This document shows, one piece after another, positions 33,797-45,225 of a DNA stretch of 64,000 nucleotides. The stretch spans positions 124,001-188,000 of the forward strand of contig JACKQL020000009.1 in assembly GCA_018296165.2 (NCBI GenBank), given 5' to 3'. Under the pieces are notes generated by a model, which saw nothing but the letters and a program-made list of their open reading frames with translations, searched no databases and was not told where the DNA came from. This stretch comes from Termitomyces sp. T153 (Eukaryota > Basidiomycota > Agaricomycetes > Agaricales > Lyophyllaceae). Positions within the stretch are counted from its first letter, which is position 1. Each line of letters starts with the position of its first letter. A program made the position numbers and the translations under genes.

Positions 33797-34579
33797 TTAT
33801 TCGAAGGCATACTCCACAGCAACACAACAAGCTTCGTTGGCCCTCGCGTCATGGCCATGCTGTCGTAGACTCTGAAGAGTTGTAAAGGAGGCGTCACATG
33901 CAGGACATGAATGCACGCCAAGCGAGAGGACACTAGCATCACCCTGCGAGGTCTGCGACCGAGATCGTTTGGAGGAACGTGACATCTAAGCATCAAAACC
34001 GGGTAAGAATAGATTGAGTGGTGAGAGTCAGTGGTGACTTACGATGTCGTCGTCATGCGCAAGCCTGATCTTGCGTTTTAGTGTTGATGGTAATGAAACC
34101 TCTATGCCCATTGAGCAGAAGCAGTGGGAACGAGGAAAGTTGGACTCACCAGAGGCAGTAGCACTCATATGAGCGGAAAAGTTTTCGCGCCAGGCAAGGA
34201 TACGCTTTGTTACCGAAAATGTCTCGCGAGAAAGCTCAAGAGAGTTTGATGGTTTTTCAAGCTGAGACCCAGACTGTTCAGGGGGTATATCTGACGAACA
34301 GTATGATGAACACGCAGATTCGTTGTCGGCATTGTTGTCCTCAGCAGAAGAAGAGTACGAGGATGAGTAGTAGTGCTCCGAGGATGTATCGCCAATGGCA
34401 GAAGAAATTTTAATCCGGGGTGGAGGTGGCGGCCCCTCTACAAGTTGAATAATCTGAACAGTGTACGGCTGACGGAGTAGGAGATGTTGAGAGGGATACT
34501 TGTTGTCAACGGAGGTATGACTTTGGGCATCAGAAGCAGAGAGTGAGAAGGGGACGAGCATCGGAGCGTAGTCAAGCAT
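33797..34579 (-). CDS. C2H2-like zinc-finger protein, 225 aa, three exons
   Basis: Exons: 34579-34150, 34101-34043 and 33985-33797, joined by GT-AG introns of 48 and 57 nt with consistent phases. The N-terminal 140 residues are Ser-rich and acidic in the middle (EHYYSSSYSSSAEDNNADNE). A basic patch TLKRKIRLAHDDD precedes SRSSKRSRSQ. The C-terminus has a finger-like segment, CPACDASFTTLQSLRQHG, with Cys190, Cys193 and His206, and then ACC at 215-217. The second His of a classical finger is missing at normal spacing; a downstream Cys may replace it. I infer a nuclear, possibly DNA-binding regulator of a fungal-specific family. The family name is unknown to me. Confidence 0.78.
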
Positions 34580-34614
34580 CAGAGCAAGAATGGGACGGAG
34601 TGAAGGATAATGAG

Positions 34615-34621
34615 TTATATA
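34615..34621 (-). promoter_or_regulatory. TATA box of the zinc-finger protein gene
   Basis: TATATAA on the minus strand, about 36 bp upstream of the ATG at 34579. Position and sequence fit a TATA box; the role is inferred. Confidence 0.45.
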
Positions 34622-35075
34622 GTGGGAGGGGTAGCCACGCGAGTGACATGCACATTTTGTAGTCTTTCAACAGGACAGCATAAGAGCAGAAGCGATCATA
34701 GCAAATCTGCTCAGATCACTTTCCGACGCGAGATCCCATCGGTAACGATTTTCTCATGCCCAATCGGGTTAGCGGACACGTGAATCGAGATCCGTTTATC
34801 GGGTTCCACGTTCCATGAACTGATGTAAACCGAACCGTCACAATCTCAACGTCTGCGTTCTCATGCTTGTCTTGTTTCCATCATGCCATCGATTTCTCAT
34901 GTCCTTCTCCATATGCCCAAGATTAAGATTGTCAACCAAATCAACCAGCTCACGATCAGCTACCAACACAATAACATCATGATTCGGCAAGGGATGCAGA
35001 TCAACGAAGCCGATATGTAGCACCATTCAATCCTCACGGCATCTGAGAAACAAAGAGGGTGAGAGCACGCTCTCG
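34622..35075. other. Intergenic region between MKT1 and the zinc-finger gene
   Basis: About 450 bp downstream of the MKT1 stop and upstream of the next gene on the same strand. A short frame at 34838-35026 has no recognisable content. It probably holds the MKT1 3' untranslated region and the next promoter. Confidence 0.5.
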
Positions 35076-37827
35076 TCAAGGCCGCATTGGGGCCAACCAA
35101 GCCTCGGCCGCTTCAAACTGATCTATCAGCTCTCGAAGGACCGAGCCTTCCGAGTGTAGGTGCCTCATCGCAGTGAGCGCCTAGAGCGGACATAATCAAC
35201 CCATGCCCGGCTGAAGGTATCAAAGTTTCTCACCACATCCCAAAATCTGAAACCCCGTTCGACTTCCTGTTTAGGCGATTTGACTCCCGGAAAGGTGTCT
35301 TCACAGATTTCAAGCGCCATTGCCTTGGCCTCCTTCACGCCTTCAGCGTTAGGGTCGCGTACGCGCGTACGGTTATTGATATGTGTAAGGGCGTCCAAGT
35401 AAACCTTAGCGAGCACACCGAAGCCAGTGTTGACCTCTGTCTGGAAGGGGAGTGATAGCGCGATGTCCAAATAGTCATCCCGTGCACGGCGGGCGTCAGC
35501 TCGGAGCAGCATATTCAGCGACGTTACCTCCAGAAAAGTCCGAAGAGCACGTGTCAAAGATCGCACAAACGAGTTAAACACCAACAATTCCCTGGATAAC
35601 GGTGCCGACCATTCTTGCGGCTGTTTGTTATGGACTACATGTTCAGCATTTGATTGACAGGAGACCAGCGGACCGAACATGCCTTGAAATTCAGCGGGAC
35701 AATGCTGAGGACTCGCATGACCAGAAGCATGCATGATTTTTCGTCATCTGGTGGAGCCCAAAAAGTTCCTCGTTAATCAAGTGAACTAATGTCCATGAGA
35801 ATCCAATGTCGTACCAGTGCCGAAACTGGGACCGCCACTGAATGCTCGGCCAGACCAAAGGTGCCCGTGCATTACTCCTGCTCTGACAAGTTCCAGGAAC
35901 AAATATAGTGGATCTTGGAACTTGTCATTTACTCGAGCCTGTTTGATTGCTACATACATGGCGCGTGCAAGGGATGAATGTGTGTGCGTATTCAGAAGGA
36001 ATCTACCAAATATTACGACATGAGGAATAATCTCCTCTCATCTTGCATTGTAACGAAAGAAGGACTCACCCACGTAATTCCAGGAATCGCCATATGACAT
36101 TGGCCACTACTTCGTCCTTCTTTTCAAGAGGGACGGATGCGGGAGTGATCTTGTTCTTGGTACGCGCAGCATACCTTTCTGAAGCAGTGGCGCCCAAACA
36201 AAGCGCAAAGTCAATTGTCGAAGACTATCATCGCGAAGCAAAGCAAGAAAATAGAGGAGAAATCAAGAAAGCCATTAATGGATGTTTCTTCCCTCGAGGA
36301 GAATCAGACGAACTTACGTTTTGCCTCCTTAACTCTTCTTCTACGATCTGGTAAGGTACATTCCATCCAGATACCCTCTCAGCCAGTTGGGCTGTTTGTG
36401 AGGAGTTATGCTGAATAGCCTTTTGGGGGTGGGGCTGCTCGAACCAGAAATGGCCCTGGACCTTCCTGTTGGCCCAGAACGAGTGGGAAATGCTACTAAT
36501 AAGCGCAAGAGCCGTGGCCCGAGGACCAGTTTGACCATCTGTAATAACCTCCTTGATGAAGCGTTTGTATTCCGTGGTTTCTCCGTTGTCCAAGGGGGGG
36601 TTCTCCACAATTTGTCCGGTAGTGAGCCAGACAAGCGCCTGGGGGCTCAGAAGTCCCCTCGATAGATAGAAATAGATCTCGTCAGGGAGTCGATTTGTGA
36701 ATATCTCATGCAGGTCCTGGGGGACGTCAGCGGCCGTCGGGTGTAGATGGTGGTTCGGGTGTCCGTGAGCGGGACCTGCTAGAGCAAGAGGAAGAGGTTG
36801 TACCATGCCTTCCGAAGAAAGAATGAGGGAATATTTGATCATGGAACGGGTGCGCGCGTAATGATCGGCGTATTGTATTGCCTTCACTGCCGGGTGGTCG
36901 GCGAATATACTCACTGCAGCATGACCCGACTTGTAATACCTCACTATATCAACGGTGGCTTTTAAAGCTTGTTCATGTACGGTTGGAGGGAATGGCAGTG
37001 AATGGTCGAAACCGACGAGAATACCAATGTCAAGGAATTGGTCTTCATTCACGCCAAGCTCCTGCAAGAAAGATCGCTTGGATGTGAATGTGAATATGGG
37101 GGTGGGAGAGAGTAGGTCGAGTGATATAATAAGTTTATCCACACCAGGGTAGAGAAGCGTATCGGTCGGTCCAAAAATCGCATGAATATAGGATTTTGGA
37201 TGGCGTTGAAGGTAGATTAACTGAAGGCAGTCAGATAAGATCATTTACATCTGTACAACACACCTGAGCCCACGCGACGTAGGGCGCGATCATAAATTCA
37301 ACGTTCCGGTGCCTAAAAATCCTCAAAACCATTCTCCAAAGATCCCACTGCGCGAAACCGGTCCTCCCCTCAAATAGTTTGCTGGCTGCTTCCTCCTGCC
37401 CCGCCTCATACTTCTGCCACGCCGTGTTCCTGTCCCGACATGCATCTGTTTGCTCCTGGTGGTTATTGTGCTTCCACCGTTTATTCGGTATGAGACCAGG
37501 AAATACAAAGACAGGTTTGATGCGTAGCTTTTCAAGGACTCGCAAGTCAGATTCGATGCGCTGGGTTAGCGCCAAAGGTAAGCCGCCCGTGGCGGCAAGC
37601 AGAGGCTCACGAGAGGGAGGGTTGTCTATGAGCAATTGCAGATAGTAGGAAGCATCTATACCAAGACGTGAATCAGAGAGAACAGACAACGGGTGGGTTT
37701 GCAGGTGTTTTCGCTCCACCAGATACCCTAATTAAAAAATAAATCTCAACAAGTTGATCCTTGACGAGGCTGCTTCCGCCCCGAGCCCCAGATTATTAGA
37801 CTCACCCTCGAGATGTTTGATAGGCAT
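35076..37827 (-). CDS. MKT1: MKT1-like XPG-fold post-transcriptional regulator, 762 aa, eight exons
   Basis: Yeast Mkt1 partners with Pbp1 and regulates mRNA translation and stability; it keeps an XPG nuclease fold without proven nuclease activity. Exons: 37827-37806, 37727-37264, 37220-36318, 36224-36070, 36002-35815, 35747-35683, 35620-35234, 35180-35076. The XPG N-like block is near residue 25 (LGIDASYYLQLLIDNPPSRE); the XPG I-like part follows from APYVAWAQLIYL and includes the loop VDKLIISLDLL. The C-terminal MKT1 domain has SRELLVFNSFVRSLTRALR and ends HLHSEGSVLRELIDQFE. The apparent stop at 35165 disappears once the 53-nt intron 35181-35233 is removed. The intron at 35621-35682 needs a GC donor; a 44-nt GT-AG alternative (35635-35678) adds six residues in frame. 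Phases are otherwise consistent throughout. Confidence 0.92.
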
Positions 37828-40080
37828 TGGTCTTCAGTCCTCGCTGTGGTAGCCGACGAGTTCGCACGACTTGGCCTGGCCGTTGACGCGGACGGTTGAC
37901 AACTACCAAAGCAACCCAATACAAAGCTTACGTAACATCAATGTCGTCCCAGGTCCAACTTGAAGTTATAAGTCTTTGTTCTCTAGGAAGCTTACTCATC
38001 TCTTGCTGTACGATGGACGCGTCAATCAGATTTCGCTATTCTATAACGTTTGAGCTTATACTCAAGATCATGATATTGGACTCGTATGAAGTGTTAATGC
38101 ACAAGGCGTATAGACAGCTGCATGAAATTCTCAGTACAAACAATATCCTGATTATGTCTCGGTGATCAGTATATTTTATTCCTTATGTGCACTCCTGGAT
38201 GTCTGTACCTTTGAAGTATTTTTCAGGATTATGCCGACTGAATGTTGAAGCTGTGGACGGCTCTGTGCGGCGGCTCATCTTATTTCCGGAGGATCTATCA
38301 GGAAAGCTACTCATCACGGTCCACCGCCATCGCCTAACCACTCCATTGGTACATTTAGCTAGCGTGCGCAGCAGTTTTATTATCGACAAGGTTATGATGT
38401 ATGCAACAGTGCCCCCTGTAGATTACTTCCGCATTACAGTCCATTACCTGCTTTATTTTCCAAGCGATGTCGACGTTTCTGCGCAACAATTGACAATCTA
38501 GTCTAGCTAGTGACTAATCCAAGTAACACATCTGACATCGACCCAACGATCAGTAACATCGAACCATCAGGGTTTTTTTTAGCTGGCATCTACGATCCGG
38601 ACTGCCACTGACTAAGGTAGCCTTTCCTCTTTCATACTTGAATTACTTCTGCGACTCCTGTCGTTAATTGACCTTTTTGGAAAGCTCGATCTCCCTCGAG
38701 AGTTTGGGCCCGATACAGTACTCCCGCATTGCCTCCTCCTCTCCACTCAAGCGAATTTTTCCTACGGTACACATTAATTTTGATTTGCAGCACACACGAT
38801 CCAGACTCCAGAGCTTACAGTCTAAAGATGGAGATATCCTCTTCCTTCATTTCCCTGTACAGTGTACACTATTGACGTGATGATGATGATAAAGTCTGTT
38901 TATACTGCTGACAAGTCACAGTAGGGCTAAGAGGTGGATTCTACACCGGTTGTATGTATGGTAATTGTATGTGTGTAATGTTGTGTAATAGATGTTACCT
39001 CGCAGAGGTGTGTCGAGATCAGAGGTTTGGTCACGTCGCTGGATATGTAGTTCAAAGGTCATGAGGATCAGTGAATTTGGCGCACCACTGATGTGAGATA
39101 TACTCTTCGTGAAAGCTTGAGTATCCTCCGGGTCGTGGTTCCGAGGCGTGAGGACCAGCTTTTCCTAATGGCGACTGAGGCTAGGTTAATCTTGGGCGTG
39201 GGGTTCCGAGCTTTCAGCGGTGATCATAGTGTCCATATCACCTGCCCAACAAGTGTCCCAGCTTATCTATGAGCAATACTTATGGGCTGGAGATGGTTTC
39301 GTACTGGCACCAACGACCATGTCAAGTATCAACTTGTTATTCCATACTGATAGGCTTGTAACGCCGGCGACTAGTTTGGAAGCTATCACCACGGATACCG
39401 AATGACAAGTGCCATCTGTGGTAGAATTGACGTCGGTCCACCATTGCAGTAAATTCTGATACTCTTCCTGGGCTTCAATGTTTCTGCTAAAACGACCAAG
39501 TGCCCGGGCCTGCTCAAGTACATCGTTTTTATTAATGTTTTGCGTGATAACGAGCACTTGGGCAGGATGATAACCTTGATGTCACGAGATTGTGTTGGTT
39601 TGAAATTACAACCCTGAAAGAGATTTTCTCAATATGTCAGAATCTTCGACCGAGTCGCACTACATACATGAGGCATCCGCATGCCAACTATGTTGTACAT
39701 GAACACCTGTATCCAAAGGAGTTTACAAGTCATCGAGGGCTTGGCTGGGCATTGTGGGATGAGTGACCGTAAATCGGGAAAATCTGATCCCTGAAGCTTG
39801 AAGGTCGGAAGTGACATCGGGTGGAGACCATCATGGTGGATCACTCGCACTTTTCGTCATGGAAATTCGTGATACCGATTCAATAAGGTAAGCGCGTGTA
39901 CTTGACGGCAAATGATACGAAGGATCTTATGGGATTGAGTGTAATAAGAGCCAGGACGCTCACAAGACAGGGAAAGTAGATAGTCAAACTTCTGATGCAT
40001 TGGTGCATTGGTGGCGGATGTATATAGCAGATTTCGGATAACTATGACAAGAACGGATTGCGTACATCTTAACAAAAATC
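37828..40080. other. Region upstream of MKT1, no confident gene
   Basis: Normal CpG content. The best frames are 38187-38501 (plus, 104 codons) and 39267-39557 (minus, containing QARALGRFSRNIEAQEEYQN). Both have coding-like composition but no domain I recognise and no clear exon partners. A short ATG-repeat lies at 38877-38892. Confidence 0.4.
38187..38501 (+). CDS. Hypothetical 104-aa frame, weak candidate
   Basis: The frame reads VEAVDGSVRRLILFPEDLSG and PLVHLASVRSSFIID, with normal codon balance, and ends in a stop. No signal peptide, membrane segment or known motif is evident. It could be the last exon of a gene starting near 37900, where another short plus-strand frame lies, but I found no convincing splice pair. 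Confidence 0.25.
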   Translation: MHSWMSVPLKYFSGLCRLNVEAVDGSVRRLILFPEDLSGKLLITVHRHRLTTPLVHLASVRSSFIIDKVMMYATVPPVDYFRITVHYLLYFPSDVDVSAQQLTI

Positions 40081-41703
40081 CAGTACTCTGATGTATTTTT
40101 GAAAGGCCTTAGGGGACCATCTGTTGGCAGCTTGAATCAGGTGAGGTGCTACTAGGAGATCAGGTCTACAACCACATTGTTTTCCCCCGGAGTGTCTCTG
40201 ATTTTGAGCTTGTGGTTTCCGGATATCATTAGATTGACAACATGGTAAAAGATAGGGTTGTAGATGGGGAGTGCATGGAGGGAGTTGAAGATACTGACAG
40301 TGTTCATGTTATTGGTGTTAATGAGAACTTTGAAGGGATAGTTTGCTTCCTTCATTGCCATGGCAAAAGCTGAGAACACTGCCAGGTTTTCCAGGTAGAA
40401 AATTCTGTCTTGAGGAGTATCATCAGGTGGTGGTGAGAAAAAAAACTACACATGTATGGAAAGCAAAACCCTATTCCTATTTGTTAAACATATATCTGAT
40501 TCAATGACAAGGTCTTCTGTTATATCTCATGCAGTGGATTTGAGGAGTTTAACACCTTTGGAGTCCTTGATATGATTTGCTCCCCACAAAAGGTCAGATT
40601 TCATAGCTTTATTGGTCCATATCCATGCATGAGGAAGATTACCTACAGTGTTAATCTTTGCATACATGTTTGACAGACAAAGTACCAGTAGAGGGAAGAC
40701 ATAAAGAACCCCCTGTTCTATCCACGTGGCCAGGCAGTGCCAACCCTGTTTTGTAAAATATTTCTTACTTTTCATTTGGAGATACTGTGAAACAGCACAT
40801 TTCAGCTATGAGTTTAGACTTGGCATTGGCCAGAAAAGTCATAGTCATGCATTGAGATTGACTAAGACTTGGATGACAATGAGGGGCGGAGCCTGAGATT
40901 TATTTCTTTTGTTTTTATGGTATACCCCCATCACTGCACAGCATCAGCATTTTGAATTGATTCACAGGTACATACAAGGACGTTGTAAGGCTCATAAAGG
41001 ACTAAATTCCATCATCTGCCTACTGTAAGAGTTGTTGTCTTACTCCAATGGGTAGTGGATGCTCCAAACATGTCAAGCTATCCACATCACAAGGGAGTTG
41101 ACAGCTCCCCAGCAAATCAGTGATGCTTGATGCTCTACCACCAAAATAGTTGCAGTGATTGACGTGTCATTGTCCATCAATAGTTACAATCTGCTTGAGT
41201 TGCCACAGGGGGTGCATAGGGATGAGTCAATATGCTTCAGCCATGTCAGACTTCCAGAGGGTCAAAGAGCAGTGCAAGTAGTTGCCGATGTATAGAAGGA
41301 GTTCCCCCAAGTGCTTCATGTTATTTATCAAAAGCCAGCAATCTCCTTGTAAGAGATCATATAGTTTGGAATATTGCTCTGCAATATGAAGGGTGAGATT
41401 TTAGCACTGCATAGATTGGTGTACTAGCTATTGAGGGGAGAAGAGGTATTTACCAGAGGAGTATGCTCTCTGAGTCCTCAAGCTGCCGGAATTTTGGCAG
41501 GGTCTGAGGACATGTCATAGATTGATGTATGTAAATTGATAAACTGGGATGTGTATCAGTAAACAGCCAGAAGCCTTTTTGGAGGCTGCTCAAAATGGAG
41601 TTTACAAAAGGATGATTTGGGTGGATCTGGAGTACCTGTCAAGCAAATCAACATTGGTGAGCATTACAATCTTGGATAGGTCAGGGTGAGTGTCAATAGT
41701 CAG
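40081..41703 (-). mobile_element. Retroelement remnant with RNase H-like frame
   Basis: CpG-poor block. At 40152-40379 the minus strand reads FSAFAMAMKEANYPFKVLI, then NNMNTVSIFNSLHAL and PGENNVVVDLIS. The last block resembles the end of a retroelement RNase H (P-G-x-x-N-x-V-A-D-x-L-S), and the earlier one an RNase H core. Further pieces toward 41300 are too broken to assign. The superfamily is not resolved. Confidence 0.5.
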
Positions 41704-42366
41704 ACATTTGTAAGGGTGACCACTGTAAGGGTGACCTCTGGAGGCTGTGGCTCAATCACACAACTGGCAAAGGGAGATCCAAAGTCTATTCAGCACTGTA
41801 CAGTGTCTACAAGTATAACTACATGCCTGGCAAAGAGAGATCCAAGGAGAACAAGTCTGAGGAACTCCCTAGACCAAATGCTACACTCTAAGTTTTTGGA
41901 CTCGTGGGACGCAACTGTACAAGTATGGGAGAAAAGTCACGTGACCAGTTGACAAGTCGACCCATCACATGATCCAGGGCTTACCTGACCTGTGCATGTG
42001 ACTTGTCAGCGAGGTTGACCAGTCACGTGCCCAATAACAGAGATCCGTTGTAACTTGACCTCGATCTTTGGGTCCGCGGCACGTGACCCTGTAAAAATAT
42101 AACCAAAGGATAGCCCTTGGTCGGAAGTACTTGTGACTCAAAGATGGGAGGTCCACAATGAATGGCAGGCATGGAATAAAGGAAACAATCCAAGGGTCTG
42201 TTAAGAGGCCATGTGGAAGGGCAACACTTAAATTATGGACAGAGAACCAGTGTGGTCTGAGGGTTAAAACTGGGACTGGCAGATAGGGAAAGCAACAGAG
42301 AGTAAAGGAACACCATAAGGATGGAGAATGGGGCAGAGGGGGAATGGGACATCCCCTGATAACATT
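41704..42366. mobile_element. Solo LTR of the gypsy-2 family with ACATT target duplication
   Basis: The LTR is 41709-42361 (653 bp), from TGTAAGGGTGACC to CCCCTGATA. ACATT lies at 41704-41708 and 42362-42366. The terminal CA is TA, one transition from the CCCCTGACA end of the gypsy-2 LTRs. A 16-bp start segment is tandemly repeated (41709 and 41725). It keeps several CpGs, including CCGCGG, so it is younger than the gypsy-2 copy. No internal sequence is attached, which fits LTR-LTR recombination. Confidence 0.85.
41938..42085. promoter_or_regulatory. Three CACGTG E-boxes in the solo LTR
   Basis: CACGTG occurs at 41938-41943 (inside GTCACGTGAC), 42024-42029 and 42080-42085. CACGTG is the classical binding site of bHLH factors such as yeast Cbf1. 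Their use as LTR enhancers is inferred. In the older gypsy-2 LTR the matching site reads CACATG. Confidence 0.5.
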
Positions 42367-44939
42367 GTTCAATTCTAAAGTTGGAGAACTTGGTAAGGGT
42401 GGCACAGACTCAGACCAGTCCATGGTAGTCATAGAGAGATCAGCATTTGTCTGGTAATAGTTGCATCAGAGATATTCAAGTTTAAAATCCCTTGATGCCT
42501 CAATTTCTGCCTTTGTCCATGCATTCTCACTTAGGGTGGGGTTCTCCACATGATTTTCTCCAATACCAGGTGCTTGTGTCAAAGGGGCAGCCTTTTGCCA
42601 AGTTCCAACATCTGTAGATTGTTTATCTGCTTCCAGTGTTGCCACATGCTTTGTTTGCTTGAGCCAGATGCTTTTTTGGATCTGTAATTGATGCCATCAA
42701 TGTTGAGAATGGAGTCATGGAGGTAAATGACTTTATTCTATAAGTAGGGTTCTTGTTTCACTGCAAACTCTTGCCTCATGCTGCTTTGTTGCAAGTGATA
42801 ACTTTCTCATGCACCAATTTGTGTTTGGCAGTGAACAGGTCAAATATGTGGCTGATATAGGTTCAAAATTCAGAGTCATAGTCTGAGAAGGCAAATCACA
42901 AGGCTTTGGCATAGATGCATGGTTTCAGTAGCAAGCCATTGACCACTGTTCTCAACTTTCCTAACTGGAGAGCTGTAGCCAAAGATGAGCTCACAATCTC
43001 TGAGATGCTCTTTATTCCTCCCAGGAGCTCCCAAATATCCAACAGCACTGTAAAATGTATTCAAGCATCCTGCTTCTTCTTGAAGTAACTTATCCCATTC
43101 AGAGGATAGGAACTCTGTGGGCTGAAGGGCCAAGCCAAACTCTTGCAGGAGCTGCTGGAGCAGGTTCTAGTGGAGAGTTCAGATGTGAAGAAAGAGATGG
43201 AAGTGGCTTTGGAGATCACAATGGAAGTGGTACAGCATTTGGAGACAACAATAGCAGCAGAAGCACAACAAGAACTGGGAACTCTCAAAAACTGAATCAT
43301 GCTGTTCCCTCTCACCAAGATCAGTCAATTAAATCTCTGATGATTATATCAAATCAATACAACAACAAGATCTGTCTAATGAAGGAAGAAACCCTCTCCA
43401 CAGCTCAGACAAATCATCAGATGAATCTGATGACACTTCTAGTGAGGATGACAAGCTTAAAACCAGGAGAAGACAAAGTCACAAGTGCAAAATGCCTTGG
43501 TACACACAAGAAAAGTTTGCTCTAATAGTTGGCAATCCCAGATACATAACAACAGAAAGCTTCTCAGAAGGTATATGTGAAACATCACCAAAGTTAAGAG
43601 ATAAATTGTCACACACTGGATCTTCCATTAGAACCTGCTTCAGCAACTTCTACAAGAGTTTGGCCTGGCCTTTCATGAGTTTGAGCCTCCTCCTGTTGCT
43701 TTACTTGTCAACATTGCAGGTTAGCCTCTTTTTTTTTACAATATTATTGAGGAGAATGAGGTAATTGTCAATGGTGCCCTGTCTAGCTTCTTCAGGCACT
43801 CTAGGTTTGTTGACTATATTCACAATAGATGTGATGGTGAGGGATCTTGTCTTTTGTCCTCACCTGAAGGTCTCACCCCATATTTTTTGGCTCATCAAAC
43901 AATGGCATGTTCAGTCTCATCCTGAGTAATGGACATGGGTTCAGGTGTGGTGTTGTTTCCCCCTGAGTCTCTGGATCTAGTCCTACTCAGGACAACAGGC
44001 TGGATATTCAACCACACAGACTGGGTGTTTAACATCTGTTTACCATGTGAGGTCATATCAACTGAGAAAATTGTACAATTATAGGGGTGATTAGGACTTC
44101 TCTGATGAACAGGGTTTGAAAATGTAGAACAAAATGATTACTGCCTGAATCACAGTGATCTACTATTAAGGATTGTTAGACAAAGTTCCCTCATAACATG
44201 AAATCATAATACTTAGAGTGGCAAGATAGAAGTTCTCTAAGGGGTCCTGTTCCACTTGTGCCTGCTTTGGATTTGACATGTGATCCATACAATTTGAGTT
44301 TTTCATTGGTATTGTAGAAACTTAGTTTCAACAAAACAAAACATTAATCCAACCCACTAACAAACACTTAACAACTGCTAACCTTAACAACCCTAACTAG
44401 CTAACCAGCTAACCTGTAGGAGAAGTAGACAGATCTTTCCCAAGGTATGTATTATCTCTGAAGTTGTAGTATTCCAATTATTTCTTTGGTGTAATGGTTA
44501 TAGAACCTTTGTCATATTATGCATCTATCTGGCTTTTGGTTCAAATTCTCCTCATGTGCATTTTTATTAACTAGGTAATGCATCACTATCCTTAACACAT
44601 TACCAGTATGTAAAACATAGAGAAAGATTGCATTATGCACCATGTGTAATCAGACAGGATAATGCATAATGATGCCTATATTTAGTGGTGATTGTGCATG
44701 ATCCACCTGTCAGGTGTGCATTGCAGTCAAGATTTCATGGTAGATTGAAAAATAACAGGCCTTGTCTTGTGAATGGTCAGATTACATCTCCCACCATACT
44801 AAGTTCATTTTATCATGATCAATCAATCAATCAATCACATAATCAAATGTCATTCTTCTTTGGGAATCAGAACTTCAACTCAGTTGCAACTGTAATGGCA
44901 GGGTGATGAGCACTGCATCATTACATGCTCTTGACAAAA
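42367..44939. other. Repeat-rich region flanking gypsy-3, coding remnants only
   Basis: CpG-poor. A plus-strand frame near 43124-43290 without a start codon reads KGQAKLLQELLEQVL and then a glutamate-rich coiled coil. A related sequence lies inverted at about 43613-43682. The minus strand at 42876-43133 has an 85-codon frame of unknown type. A tRNA-like segment lies at 44481-44560. I cannot assign a transposon class. Confidence 0.4.
44481..44560 (+). repeat. tRNA-like (possible SINE head) segment
   Basis: An A-box-like TGGTGTAATGGTTA starts at 44487 and a B-box-like GGTTCAAATTC at 44538-44548, about 40 bp apart, as in RNA polymerase III promoters. The stems do not pair well enough for a functional tRNA and the region is CpG-poor. 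I infer a decayed SINE head or tRNA pseudogene. Confidence 0.45.
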
Positions 44940-45127
44940 GAACAGTTGTAAGTTGCTTCTTTTTGTTCTACTTAAAAATTTGTGGTACTGTACTCTATTA
45001 TGTTATAATAAGAAGTAATTAGAAAATACATAAGAATAGAAGAAAACAAACCATACCATTGCTTCTTGGAAAATTTATAAGGTACTCCTTGTAAGTAAAT
45101 GTGGTGGTAATGTCATGTTTCCACTAC
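44940..45127 (-). repeat. Gypsy-3 left (3') LTR
   Basis: Shares long blocks with 52542-52729, for example AGAAGTAATTAGAAAATA and GGTGGTGGTAATGTCA-like segments. Differences are mainly transitions. The exact ends could shift by a few bases. Confidence 0.75.
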
Positions 45128-45225
45128 CCATGTCCTCCTGAGATTGTGGCAGTAGCCTTCCTCAATCTGTGTTTTGCATAAATAGGTTTGATCCAGACAT
45201 TGGCAGAGTTGGAGATACTACATGA

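Noticed and set aside
35165..35233. Apparent early stop or frameshift at the C-terminus of MKT1
   Set aside because: A 53-nt GT-AG intron (35181-35233) joins WDV to ALTAMRHLH in phase and gives a proper C-terminus, so no frameshift is needed.
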